Positions 35,781 through 45,162 of a stretch of 64,000 nucleotides of DNA are shown piece after piece; position 1 is the stretch's first letter; every line of letters begins with the position of its first letter. The notes under the pieces are model-generated. The model saw only the letters and a list, made by a program, of their open reading frames with translations. It was not told the origin of the DNA and ran no database searches. This stretch comes from Negativicutes bacterium (lineage in GTDB: Bacteria > Bacillota_C > Negativicutes > Sporomusales_B > JARLHX01), in assembly GCA_031292035.1 (NCBI GenBank), contig JARLHX010000252.1, forward strand, positions 27,755 to 91,754. The letters are read 5' to 3'. Both the position numbers and the translations under genes were made by a program.

Positions 35781-37817
35781 CTACGGGTTGATCTTCTGGA
35801 AAAAGGTTTGCTTGCCGTTTGCCATTTGGATCACGACCGCCGGCTTTTCCGGGTTGTGAAAGGCATCGAGCGATATCTTTCCGGTCACGCCTTCCAGCTC
35901 GACGCTTTCAAGGGCGCCCTGGATTTTTTCCGGGTCGGTGCTGTTGGCTTTTTTTATTGCGGCAAATAATAGCTCGGCCGAGTCGTAGCCAAGGGCGCTG
36001 AGGGCATTCGGCTCTACCCAATATTCTTTTTTATAATCGGCAACAAATTTCTTTACCGCCGGGGTATTGTCCTGGGGCGAAAAGTGATTGGAGAAAAAGG
36101 TGTTGTTGAGGGCATCGTTTCCTGCAATCTGGAGTAGGCGGGGCGAATCCCAGCCATCTGCTCCCAGAAGAGGAACGGTGATCCCCATTTCCCGGGCTTG
36201 CTTGATGATCAGACCTGCCTCCTGGTAGTAACCCGGAATAAAAATCACGTCTGGATTGAGCTCCTGAATCCGTGCCAGCTGACTCGTAAAGTCCTGGTCT
36301 TTTTGGCGGTAGGTTTCCTGTGCGACAATGATTCCGCCATTGTCCGCAAAGATAGCTTGGAAAACCTGACTGATGGCTTTTGAGTAATCCGAAGTATTGT
36401 CTGTCAAGATTGCCGCTCTCTTGGCGCCCAGACTGCCTGTCGCGAATTCGCTCATCACTTTGCCTTGAAAGGGGTCGATGAACGCACAGCGAAAAACAAA
36501 GCTGTTTACCAGTCCTCCGGTCATGGTGACGCGGGGATTTGTCGCCGAAGGGCTGACTAATGGTATCCGGAATTTCTCGGCCAACGGGGCTGCTGCCATA
36601 GCATTCCGGCTGCCTACCGTACCGATGACTGCCACAACTTTGCTTTGCGAAATCAGGGAGACCATTGCTTTGGCGGATTGGCTGGGGTCAGAAGCATTAT
36701 CCTGCTCGATGAACTCAACCTGCCGACCAAGGAGGCCGCCGGCGGCGTTCACCTCTTTGACTGCCAGCCGGGCTCCGCGCAAGGCATCCTGGCCAAACGG
36801 GGCTATACTGCCGGTAAGCTCTAAATTACAGCCAACCTTAATGGTGGGATTTTCAGCGGTTTTCGGGGGGATAGAAGTGGGTTGCGAGTTGGTAACAGCA
36901 GGCTTTACCGGAACCAGGGGATTTGCGGTGGCGGTTTTGGCTTCGCCAGGCACCAAAATTTTTTCAGCGCTGTTTATTTTTGAAATGGTGATCGTCGTAT
37001 CGGCTTTCACATTGCCAAATAGATCGCCAATGGCGGCTTTATTCTCATCAGGAATCGTTAGCGATTCAACGAAGCTTTGGACAACTTTCATTATGAAAGC
37101 AGATTGATCGCTATGCATTTCTGTCATCAGAGCGGTGTTTTTACTGATGGACAGGGTATAGGTGAAGTCGCCGATGTTTTTGAAAAAGTCTGGGGGCAGC
37201 TTGAGATTCTGGCCGCTGGAAGCGATAATCTGTTCAAAAATTTCCTGCAACCCGCTGCCGTTAGCCACAACATTATAAACGATGACATCATTCGTTTCGC
37301 GGATTGGCGTCGCGCTGCGAATTATTTTGGTAAAAGCGCTGTATTGATTGCGGGGGAGATTATTAGAGGGGACAGCTTGCTTGGACCACTGGTTATTCGC
37401 CTTTGAATAAATAAAGATTTGGTCCCCGGCTTCCTCCAGATATTGGACTAGAGTCTGCTCATGTTCTTTTGTCGCGGTGCCCATTTTCATTGTTAGGATA
37501 TTTTTTTGAAGAAAGGGCTTATTTTGAATGTCACTTTCCATGTGAACAGCAAGTGAAAATGTTTCGCCTTTCACCGTTCCAAGGAATTTGAACTCTGTTG
37601 TCATATGGTAATCTTTTAGTTCCACCATCTTCTGGTTGGCTGTAGTGATCATTTCTATGGGATTATTGTCGATCATCGAGGAAGCAGCTGCGGTACTTCC
37701 AACAGCAAGAAGCATCATTAAGCATACAAAGAGCAGCGGCAACCGTTTTATTTTACCCAGAATACTCAGCCTCCCTTTCGAGTTGCACCCATCGCGAAAT
37801 CCTCTACTGGCAAACAT
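35781..37817 (-). CDS. Exported fusion: LppX-like domain plus branched-chain amino-acid binding domain
   Basis: A 678-aa secreted protein. After a signal peptide (LLFVCLMMLLAVGSTAAA) residues about 50-300 form a beta-rich domain like the LppX/LprG or DUF6612 lipoproteins. A Pro/Thr linker follows, then a complete Leu/Ile/Val-binding type 1 periplasmic-binding domain (from IKVGCNLELTGSIAPFG at about 328). No ABC permease or ATPase is adjacent. The ATG at 37817 lacks a close ribosome-binding site. GGGAGG lies inside the frame, 6 and 9 bases before in-frame ATT (37763) and CTG (37760) codons that would give a normal-length signal peptide, so the true start may be non-AUG. Confidence 0.8.
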   Translation of the reverse strand: MFASRGFRDGCNSKGRLSILGKIKRLPLLFVCLMMLLAVGSTAAASSMIDNNPIEMITTANQKMVELKDYHMTTEFKFLGTVKGETFSLAVHMESDIQNKPFLQKNILTMKMGTATKEHEQTLVQYLEEAGDQIFIYSKANNQWSKQAVPSNNLPRNQYSAFTKIIRSATPIRETNDVIVYNVVANGSGLQEIFEQIIASSGQNLKLPPDFFKNIGDFTYTLSISKNTALMTEMHSDQSAFIMKVVQSFVESLTIPDENKAAIGDLFGNVKADTTITISKINSAEKILVPGEAKTATANPLVPVKPAVTNSQPTSIPPKTAENPTIKVGCNLELTGSIAPFGQDALRGARLAVKEVNAAGGLLGRQVEFIEQDNASDPSQSAKAMVSLISQSKVVAVIGTVGSRNAMAAAPLAEKFRIPLVSPSATNPRVTMTGGLVNSFVFRCAFIDPFQGKVMSEFATGSLGAKRAAILTDNTSDYSKAISQVFQAIFADNGGIIVAQETYRQKDQDFTSQLARIQELNPDVIFIPGYYQEAGLIIKQAREMGITVPLLGADGWDSPRLLQIAGNDALNNTFFSNHFSPQDNTPAVKKFVADYKKEYWVEPNALSALGYDSAELLFAAIKKANSTDPEKIQGALESVELEGVTGKISLDAFHNPEKPAVVIQMANGKQTFFQKINP

Positions 37818-37896
37818 TTGACAGTTGTATATTTTTTCCTGCTATGATTCCAATTAAGCTCCAGTCGGAAGACCGGTCATTATACTATGGGTAAAC

Positions 37897-37934
37897 AAAA
37901 AACAGCCCTTTCCCCAAGAGAAAGGACTGTTTTC
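37897..37934 (-). terminator. Rho-independent terminator
   Basis: On the minus strand ACAGTCCTTTCTC pairs with GGAAAGGGCTGT followed by TTTTTTG; it ends the transporter gene at 38003. Confidence 0.8.
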
Positions 37935-38002
37935 GGTGTATCGAGCTGCCCTCAGAACATTTCCCAAACAACTGGAAATTGTTCGGATTTTAGCAATACA
38001 GA

Positions 38003-39421
38003 CTATTGCATGATGGGGGCTGCATAGGGCATGGTTTTGGCAAGCAGCCAGAGGAGGAACAGTACCACCGGGGTGAGGAAGATGAGCTGGAGGATGGAAT
38101 ACCCGGCCAGGTCGCGGGCTTTGAACCCGGTGAGACCAAGCAGAGGCAGCATCCAGAAGGGGTTGACGAAGTTCGGGAGAGCCTCGGCGGCGTTATATAC
38201 CTGGACCATCCAGGCCATGTTGACTTTGAGCTGGCTGGCAGCTTCCAGCACATAGGGGGCTTCCACGATCCACTTGCCACCGCCGGACGGCAGGAAGAGG
38301 CCGAGGACGGCCGAGTATATGCCGATAACCACTGGCAGGGTTTCCTGGGTGGAGATCTTCACAAAGAATTTCGCCAGTACATCGTTCAGACCGGAGCCCA
38401 TCAGGATGCCGAAGATGCCGGCATAGAGGGGGAACTGCAGCAGGACGCCGCCGGTCATAGGCACTGATTTGGCAGCAGCTTTGAGAAAGGCTTTGGGGGT
38501 CCAGTGGAATAGCATGCCGACAATCAGGAAGATGAAGTTGTAGATATTGAGGTCAAGGGCCGCCAGGCCGCCACGGGTGGCGAAGGTGTTGACCAAAAAG
38601 CCGAGACCCAGGGCCACGATGACGATGGTCAGGATGGGGCTGTGCTCCAGGTATTCGCCCGGCACTAAAGGTTTGCCTAGGTCGACTTCCTCATCCTTGA
38701 ACTGGACGCCGGCCATCGCAGCGGTTTTGGCTTTATCGGCGGTTGGGGCCGAGACATAGCAGATCCAGATCGAGACAATCGAGACAACGACGATCATGGT
38801 GAGGTTCTGCCAGGTGAAGAGGGTTGCTTCCAGGGGAATGGTGCCGCTGATCTTATACAGGGCAGGCGGGATGGAGGCCTTGGTGGCCATCAGCAGCGCA
38901 GCCGAGGAGGAAAAACCCAGGGCCCAGACACTGCCGAGGCCGAGGTAGGCGGCAGCGCCGATTGCCCGGTAGTCGATGCCGTCGACCCGCTTGCTGATTT
39001 CCCGCATCAGCGAACCGGCGAAAATCAGGCCGAAGCCCCAGCTGACCAGCGAGGCCAGGAGAGACATCAGAGCCACATAGGCGACCGCACTCTTGGGGGT
39101 CTTGGGGACAGTTGACAGGGCGACGATCAGTTTTTTCACCGGCGGCGAAACGGCCACGATGTAGCCGCCGATTACGATGAAGGCCATCTGCATGGTAAAA
39201 GGAATGAGAGCCCAAAAAGATTTGCCGAAATCGACGGCAATGTCGCTGGGGGCCCGGCCGAGGGACAGCGCCGCCAGACAGGTTACCACCACGGCGATGG
39301 CTGCGAAGACGTAGGCATCGGGGAACCAGCGTTCGCTCCAGTCGGCAAGGGCCATGCCGGATCGGGCCATTAAACCGTTTTCTTCGCTGGGATTGGGTTG
39401 ACCTTGAGTAGCCATATTCAC
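38003..39421 (-). CDS. Short-chain fatty acid transporter, AtoE family
   Basis: A 472-aa paralogue of the transporter at 32999, with the same SWGFGLIFAGSLMREI and LPSGGGKWIVEAPYV signatures and about 10-12 membrane segments. It starts with GTG (39421) six bases after AGGAG; ATG 39415 is an alternative. It is monocistronic, with its own terminator. Two copies in 6 kb point to short-chain acid traffic as an important trait. Confidence 0.88.
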   Translation of the reverse strand: MNMATQGQPNPSEENGLMARSGMALADWSERWFPDAYVFAAIAVVVTCLAALSLGRAPSDIAVDFGKSFWALIPFTMQMAFIVIGGYIVAVSPPVKKLIVALSTVPKTPKSAVAYVALMSLLASLVSWGFGLIFAGSLMREISKRVDGIDYRAIGAAAYLGLGSVWALGFSSSAALLMATKASIPPALYKISGTIPLEATLFTWQNLTMIVVVSIVSIWICYVSAPTADKAKTAAMAGVQFKDEEVDLGKPLVPGEYLEHSPILTIVIVALGLGFLVNTFATRGGLAALDLNIYNFIFLIVGMLFHWTPKAFLKAAAKSVPMTGGVLLQFPLYAGIFGILMGSGLNDVLAKFFVKISTQETLPVVIGIYSAVLGLFLPSGGGKWIVEAPYVLEAASQLKVNMAWMVQVYNAAEALPNFVNPFWMLPLLGLTGFKARDLAGYSILQLIFLTPVVLFLLWLLAKTMPYAAPIMQ

Positions 39422-39671
39422 ATCACGCTCCTAAAAAAAATATCGCGATCGACGCGAGTGGCGATCGCCACCGCACCGGTACAGCCTCTTTATACTACAC
39501 TTCTTGGGAAACATTCGATTCCCTGCCGTTTGCTGGAATATTTGAAAAATAGCGCAGAAGTCGGTTTTCTGTGTGCTTTCTTTTGACAGACGTCGGTCCA
39601 ATCACTACAATGGAAATAATACATGACGCGAAGCAGAGCGCTGACAGCCTGCGATAGCGCAGGGAGAGAGT

Positions 39672-40331
39672 ATGGATTTACTGACACTGTTTACCACCGC
39701 TTTTGTTGTGGGGCTTTCCGGCGCGATGATGCCGGGGCCGATGCTGACTGTTACTATCAGCGAAGTTTCCCGGCGGGGTTTTTGGGCCGGGCCACGCATT
39801 GTAATGGGGCACGCGGCAGTCGAGCTCTTGCTGGTGGTGGGGCTGGTTTTGGGGTTGTCCCGTCTGATTCAGCTGCCGGCGGTGACCGGGACGATTGGTT
39901 TTGTCGGCGGGGGGATGCTGGTCTGGATGGGCTGGGGGATTTGCCGGGAAGCATTCGGCCGGCAGGTAGACTTCGCGGCTTTGGGGGCACAGGGGGCTCC
40001 TCACCAAACGCGGCTCAGCCCAATGCTGGCCGGAGTTATCACCAGTGTCTCCAATCCTTTTTGGTCGCTATGGTGGGCGACGGTGGGGGCCGGCTATGTC
40101 ATGATCGCTTTGCTGGAGGGCGCCGCCGGTGTGGCCACCTTTTTCGGCGGCCATATTCTGTCTGACCTGGCCTGGTTTTCCTTGATCTCTTTTGGCGTAC
40201 ACCGTGGGCGAAACGTCATCGGCAACGGCGTTTATCAGGGTATCCTGGCGGTGTGCGGCGTCTGCCTCATCGCTCTCGGCGGCTATTTTCTCTACAGCGG
40301 CTACAGCAGCTTTACGGCGATGGCGGCATAG
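39672..40331 (+). CDS. LysE-family exporter
   Basis: A 219-aa membrane protein with about six hydrophobic segments. The early SGAMMPGPMLTVTISE segment is the LysE/RhtB family signature, and SPMLAGVITSVSNPFWSLWW occurs mid-protein. It is likely to export an amino acid or a related small molecule; the substrate is unknown. It has a GGGAGAG ribosome-binding site and a terminator directly after. Confidence 0.88.
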   Translation: MDLLTLFTTAFVVGLSGAMMPGPMLTVTISEVSRRGFWAGPRIVMGHAAVELLLVVGLVLGLSRLIQLPAVTGTIGFVGGGMLVWMGWGICREAFGRQVDFAALGAQGAPHQTRLSPMLAGVITSVSNPFWSLWWATVGAGYVMIALLEGAAGVATFFGGHILSDLAWFSLISFGVHRGRNVIGNGVYQGILAVCGVCLIALGGYFLYSGYSSFTAMAA

Positions 40332-40348
40332 TGACGAACGACAAAGTC

Positions 40349-40375
40349 AGACCTCCCATTTTGGGAGGTCTTTTT
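40349..40375 (+). terminator. Rho-independent terminator
   Basis: AGACCTCCC (40349-40357) and GGGAGGTCT (40363-40371) followed by TTTT. Confidence 0.9.
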
Positions 40376-40414
40376 ATCTTGTTAATCGATGCCGGGTGGC
40401 TCCCTGAACACCGG

Positions 40415-43066
40415 TCAGTTCAGCTTTTTAATCAGCAGCACTTCATTGCCGCGCTTGTTAAAGATCACCCGGTCCATTAGCGACAGCATTAACGGGAGGC
40501 CGCGTCCGGACTCGGAGAGGAGGCAGGCGTCGAAGGTTTCTTCCAGGCCGGCTGCCTGGATCTTGGCAATGGCCGCGTTACCGGAAAATCCAGGCCCGTC
40601 GTCCCGGATCCGAAGGATCAGCCTTTGCCCAACCTTGTTTATTTTGAGGTGGATTTTCTTTCCATGCCGGGCGGCGTTGGTGATGGCCTCTGCGACAGCG
40701 AGATCGACGTCGGCGCTTGCGTCGCCGGAAATTTCAGCAAGCAGACTCGAAACGCGGGGACGGAGCTGGAGTCTGGTCGCGAAATCGGGGAATTCAAAAT
40801 AATGCGGGTAGGGCGACAGTCCAGTGATCGCGATGCAGAGGGCCGAACAGTCATCTGATTTTGTCCGTCCGGTTGCCAGGCGTTCCAGGGATTTAAAAGT
40901 CGAAATATAGTCGTGGGCCCCGATCGGTTTTTCCCGTGACAACCGGTCGGTGATGCCGTCGGTAAGGAAATAGAAGGTGTCACCTTGCTGGACAGAAATA
41001 GATATGACACCAAAATTAGCCTCTTCGGAAATGCCGAGAAAGCTTCCCGGTAAAGACACCCAGCCGTTGTGACTTTTGCTTGACGCCAGGAAATAGTTGA
41101 TTCCACCCGACACGCAGGTCAAACGGCGGCGGCGTAAATCAAGCGAGAAGGTAATCAGAGCGGCAAAGGTGTCATCTGGCAGGTAGGAGGTCAGTTGAGT
41201 ATTGAGTTTCGCCAGTGCAGGCGCCGACCAGATCCTTTTTTTCGCCATTTCCTCATTTAAAATACTGCTGATAGAGGAGGTCTGCAGGGCTGTGGCCATC
41301 CCGTGTCCGGTGATATCCAGCACAAAGCCGTTTAAAACGGTACCGTCGTGCGACCATTTGTAGCCGTAATAGTCGCCGCTCACCAGATGGACCGGCTGAT
41401 AGATGGTGCGGATGGTCACATTCCGGTTGGTGAAGTCTCCGGGCAGCATGGCCTTTTGGACGGCTCCGGCCAGTTTTACCTCGGCCTGTATCTGCTCCTG
41501 GAGCTTGCGCTCCTCGGTGATCAGACGATAGGTGGCCAAACCCAGCTGCCGCCCCTGATGGATAATGCGCGAGACTGTCCGTTCAACCCGTATAGGATGG
41601 CCGTCCTTATGACGGATACGGGTGAAGCAGGAGGGAATGGCGCCGGTTTTTTTCAGCAGGGTGAGGGCAGCGTCGATCTCCTTTGGCGTCAGGTGGGTGA
41701 TTTCGTGAAAGGTCAGCGTGGTCAGTTCTTCTTCGGTGTAGCCGAAAATCTGCGTGGCGGCCTCGTTCACCTCGACAATGCGGCTTGTCTCCGAGTCATA
41801 CACGATGATGGCGTCTGCCGACTGTTTCAGCAGCGCCCGAAAGCGTTCCCGGCTTTCCAGGATGGTATTTTCCGCCAGTTTCTGTTCGGTGATATCCTCG
41901 GTGGTGCAGGCGACATAGCCTGCTTCCGGGCGATAGGCTGCTATCCGCAGCCACTTGCCGATGTCGGTGAAATAGGTTTCGGTAACCAGAGATTGACCAG
42001 TCAGGCTCACTTCGTTTAAAATTTCGATCCAGTAGGTAATGCCAGTCCAGTCCGGAAAACGCTCGCGCAGACGTCTGCCGGTGATCTCGGCGGACTGTAA
42101 GCCATAAATGGTCTCAAAAGCCGGATTGGTGGCGACAACCTCCAGATCAATCAGCCGGCCGCGCCGGTCAGGGATGACTTTCAGGAGGGTGAAGGCATTT
42201 TGCATATGGCTGAAAAGGCTACGGTAGCGCATATTGGCCTGATTAAGCTGATAAAAAAGCAGGTTATACGGTTCCTGCAGGCTTGTGACGATAATGGCGC
42301 GGTAGAGAAAGAAGAAGGCCAGTACTTTGAATAAATGCCCGATAATAGCAACCGCGCTATACATCCGGAGAAAGATAGTCAGTGTCAACTCGGTTAAGGC
42401 GGAAGCGGCGGAAAAGGCCAGTAAGAGCCAGTAAACACGAGGATGAAACTGATCGCGGTGATGGCGGAGCAAGAGGGCGCTGACCATGATGGCGAGGGCG
42501 ACCAGATACTCGCTGTAAATTTTAAAGAGAGTCAGGCCTTGACCGGGAACAAAGCAAGCCGGGAAGATGTCCCAGACGAAGAGGGCGGCGAGGGCAGCCA
42601 GTGACAGCAGCCCATAGGCCGCGGCCACAAAGCGCAGCCGGATCTGTTTCGACAGCGATAAAACGGCGAGGATCATTCCGCTGCCGTCCAGATACCGGGC
42701 AATGATCCACAGTTGCAGCTCCAGGTTGGAGGTCGAAGGAAAAGCCTGCAGGTTGGCGAGGGTGTGGAGCAGGTCAAAGATGGCGGCGCAGGCGTAGGCG
42801 AGGCCGATGATCGGCGTAAAGTTATTGGCGCGAAGATGGTAATTATTCAACACGATCAAGGCGATGCTGAAGCTGACCAGGATGGTAAATCCCTCGGCAA
42901 AGGCGTGGAATAGACGATAGTTTACGGTGCTCACATAATATGCCAGGAGCATGACGCCTAACCCCACCAGGACGATAGGCCACTGTTTGGTGTTGATAAA
43001 GAGGCTGGCGGGTGACGGCGGGTGGGCTGGCGTTCCGCCAGCGCTGCCGAAACTTTTGTCGGTCAT
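40415..43066 (-). CDS. Membrane PAS sensor with SpoIIE phosphatase and HATPase domains
   Basis: An 883-aa protein: a seven-to-eight-segment MASE3-like membrane domain (about 30-265), two PAS domains (about 275-390 and 395-510), a PP2C/SpoIIE-type serine phosphatase (about 540-740; GDYYGYKW and LDITGHGMATA metal-binding motifs) and a C-terminal anti-sigma-type HATPase (VAEAITNAARHG, RDDGPGF). It combines both activities of an RsbU/RsbW-like partner-switching system in one chain, but no STAS antagonist or sigma factor gene is adjacent. It starts with ATG after an AGGAGGAAAG ribosome-binding site. Confidence 0.9.
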   Translation of the reverse strand: MTDKSFGSAGGTPAHPPSPASLFINTKQWPIVLVGLGVMLLAYYVSTVNYRLFHAFAEGFTILVSFSIALIVLNNYHLRANNFTPIIGLAYACAAIFDLLHTLANLQAFPSTSNLELQLWIIARYLDGSGMILAVLSLSKQIRLRFVAAAYGLLSLAALAALFVWDIFPACFVPGQGLTLFKIYSEYLVALAIMVSALLLRHHRDQFHPRVYWLLLAFSAASALTELTLTIFLRMYSAVAIIGHLFKVLAFFFLYRAIIVTSLQEPYNLLFYQLNQANMRYRSLFSHMQNAFTLLKVIPDRRGRLIDLEVVATNPAFETIYGLQSAEITGRRLRERFPDWTGITYWIEILNEVSLTGQSLVTETYFTDIGKWLRIAAYRPEAGYVACTTEDITEQKLAENTILESRERFRALLKQSADAIIVYDSETSRIVEVNEAATQIFGYTEEELTTLTFHEITHLTPKEIDAALTLLKKTGAIPSCFTRIRHKDGHPIRVERTVSRIIHQGRQLGLATYRLITEERKLQEQIQAEVKLAGAVQKAMLPGDFTNRNVTIRTIYQPVHLVSGDYYGYKWSHDGTVLNGFVLDITGHGMATALQTSSISSILNEEMAKKRIWSAPALAKLNTQLTSYLPDDTFAALITFSLDLRRRRLTCVSGGINYFLASSKSHNGWVSLPGSFLGISEEANFGVISISVQQGDTFYFLTDGITDRLSREKPIGAHDYISTFKSLERLATGRTKSDDCSALCIAITGLSPYPHYFEFPDFATRLQLRPRVSSLLAEISGDASADVDLAVAEAITNAARHGKKIHLKINKVGQRLILRIRDDGPGFSGNAAIAKIQAAGLEETFDACLLSESGRGLPLMLSLMDRVIFNKRGNEVLLIKKLN

Positions 43067-43177
43067 CTATTCTTTCCTCCTGAGAAAAGGCAATCGTTAC
43101 TTTAGTAGTATTTTGTGTGCAGTGACAAAATCCTTCAATAAATGACAACGATTTTCGGCGTGAGGCGTGAAATAAGG

Positions 43178-43348
43178 ATGTGGGCCGAATTAGTAGAGCG
43201 TTATTTCGCAGTGTGGCCACAGGTGGCTATTTGGTGCAAATACCGGGATGGGGCTGATATCCAATTTATGGGCGGCTTGGCGGATTGGTTATTTACAATA
43301 ACGGGGGAGGTGGCTAAGATGGAGGAAAGGGAGGGGATGGCACGATGA
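43178..43348 (+). CDS. Possible small protein before the racemase
   Basis: A 56-aa frame beginning MWAELVERYFAVWPQ whose stop overlaps the racemase start (ATGA). An in-frame ATG at 43142 would lengthen it, but neither start has a good ribosome-binding site (ATAAGG directly before 43178). I do not recognise it. The overlap hints at translational coupling, but it may be only a leader. Confidence 0.35.
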   Translation: MWAELVERYFAVWPQVAIWCKYRDGADIQFMGGLADWLFTITGEVAKMEEREGMAR

Positions 43349-44037
43349 AAACCATTGGCCTGTTAGGCGGGATGAGCTGGGAATCTTCTGCCGATTACTA
43401 CCGGATTATCAATACCCTGGTAAAAGAGCGGCTGGGTGAGCCTCATTCCGCCAAATGCCTGCTGTATTCCGTCGATTTCGCCGAGGTGGCGGCGCTGATG
43501 CATGCAGGGCGCTGGGACGATTTGGGGCAGATGCTGGCTGCGGCGGCGGAGCGGCTTGAGCTGGGCGGCGCAGACCTGCTTGTGGTGTGTTCCAACACGG
43601 TGCATCTCACCGCTGCGGTTATCGAGAAGAAGATCGGCATTCCGCTTCTTCATATTACCGACGGCGCGGCGACGAAGATCAAGGCTGCAGGCCTTTCCCG
43701 GGTGGGGCTCCTGGGGACCAGTTTCACCATGGAACACGCTTTTTATAAAGATCGGCTGGCGGCCCATGGCATCCAGACCCTTATTCCCGACGCCGATGAC
43801 CGGAAGGTGCTTCAGTCGATCATTTTTGACGAATTGACGCAAGGGGTGGTCAACGTCGCCTCCCAGGCGAAATGCCTGGCGATCATCAATAAACTGGCGG
43901 CAGCCGGAGCGGAAGGAGTTATTCTAGGCTGTACCGAGCTACCAATGCTGATCAGCCAGGCAGACTCCAACCTTCCCTTGTTTGACACGACGCAAATTCA
44001 TGCCGAATGGGCAGTCGAAGAGGCCCTGCGGCCGTGA
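43345..44037 (+). CDS. Aspartate/glutamate racemase-family protein
   Basis: A 230-aa cofactor-independent racemase. LLGGMSWESSADYYR at the N-terminus, first catalytic Cys in VVCSNTVH and second in ILGCTELPML. It belongs to the aspartate racemase / broad amino-acid racemase group and would interconvert L- and D-amino acids in the cytoplasm. GGAGGGG precedes the ATG. A terminator lies at 44127. Confidence 0.9.
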   Translation: MKTIGLLGGMSWESSADYYRIINTLVKERLGEPHSAKCLLYSVDFAEVAALMHAGRWDDLGQMLAAAAERLELGGADLLVVCSNTVHLTAAVIEKKIGIPLLHITDGAATKIKAAGLSRVGLLGTSFTMEHAFYKDRLAAHGIQTLIPDADDRKVLQSIIFDELTQGVVNVASQAKCLAIINKLAAAGAEGVILGCTELPMLISQADSNLPLFDTTQIHAEWAVEEALRP

Positions 44038-44126
44038 CGGCTGATCCTGGCGCTTCGGTCCCTCTTGCCTGCCTAGACATCGCTCTTGAAAAATGAGGCT
44101 ATAGGCTATATGATGTTTATTTACGG

Positions 44127-44155
44127 ACACCGCTAACTTAGTTAGCGGTGTTTCT
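44127..44155 (+). terminator. Rho-independent terminator
   Basis: ACACCGCTAAC (44127-44137) and GTTAGCGGTGT (44141-44151) form an 11-bp stem with a TTA loop followed by TTCT. Confidence 0.75.
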
Positions 44156-44266
44156 GCTTCGACGATTTTGCCTTCCTGACACTGCGGTTAACCTGCGGCG
44201 ATTGGCAGCCATATAATATTACATAACCTGTAGACGGTGAATATAAGTCTGGGAGGTCAATGTGAT

Positions 44267-45025
44267 ATGGACAGTGTGCCAGGCCATGGGATGCCGTTAA
44301 TTGGTGATCGGTTCCCGGAAATAGAAGCCACGACTACCCATGGAAGTGTGTCTTTGCCCCGGCATTTTGCCGGTAAATGGTTTATTCTTTTTAGCCACCC
44401 GGCCGACTTTACTCCAGTGTGCACCACCGAACTGGCGGCCTTTGCCTGCCGGCACGGAGAGTTCCGGCGAATGAATACCGAGTTGATTGGTTTGTCGGTG
44501 GATCAGGTTGGGGCCCATCTGAAATGGATCGAGTGGATGGATAATCATCTGGAGGTTGATATCCGTTTCCCGATTATCGCTGACGGAGCCGCCGTAATCG
44601 CCCGGCGGCTGGGGATGCTCCACACCCAAAGCGCCACCAGTACGGTCCGGGCGGTGTTTATTGTAGACAATCACAGCATCATCCGGGCCATCCTCTATTA
44701 TCCGCAGGAAACCGGTCGCCACACCGGCGAAGTGCTCAGGCTGCTCCATGCCCTGCAGACGGTGGATCAATACGGTGTTGCCACCCCGGCCAACTGGCCA
44801 CACAACAGCCTTATCGGTGACGATGTCATCGTTCCGCCGGCGAAAACTGAAAAGGCGGCGGTGGCGATGCTGGATAAGGCGCAAAAGGGGGAAGTGGGCT
44901 GCTATGACTGGTGGTTTTGCCATTATGCCCTCCGGTCGGAGGACCCGGAGGAAGACTACTGCATCAGCGGCGCTCTTCGCGGCAGCAGACCGTGCCCGAT
45001 GCGGCGGCGCTATATGCGTAAATAA
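44267..45025 (+). CDS. Peroxiredoxin, 1-Cys/Prx6 type
   Basis: A 252-aa thiol peroxidase. The peroxidatic Cys52 is in HPADFTPVCTTE and the C-terminal CYDWWFCH motif is typical of the archaeal/anaerobe Prx6 group. The last 20 or so residues add more cysteines (DYCISG, RPCPMRRR) beyond the usual end. It should remove H2O2 or organic peroxides in the cytoplasm, complementing the PerR-catalase pair at 49 kb. GGGAGG precedes ATG 44267. Confidence 0.9.
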   Translation: MDSVPGHGMPLIGDRFPEIEATTTHGSVSLPRHFAGKWFILFSHPADFTPVCTTELAAFACRHGEFRRMNTELIGLSVDQVGAHLKWIEWMDNHLEVDIRFPIIADGAAVIARRLGMLHTQSATSTVRAVFIVDNHSIIRAILYYPQETGRHTGEVLRLLHALQTVDQYGVATPANWPHNSLIGDDVIVPPAKTEKAAVAMLDKAQKGEVGCYDWWFCHYALRSEDPEEDYCISGALRGSRPCPMRRRYMRK

Positions 45026-45043
45026 AGAGCGGCTCAGGTCAAC

Positions 45044-45075
45044 AAAGCTTTGGGGATTACTCCAAAGCTTTTTTC
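45044..45075 (+). terminator. Rho-independent terminator
   Basis: AAAGCTTTGG (45044-45053) and CCAAAGCTTT (45062-45071) followed by TTTTC. Confidence 0.88.
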
Positions 45076-45162
45076 TTGCCTGAGAGAGTAAAGGATTCAT
45101 GGGCTGTTTGCCGAATGATAAAGCAAGGTATTTTGTTGAACGGCTGAAGGGGAGGATCTCAT

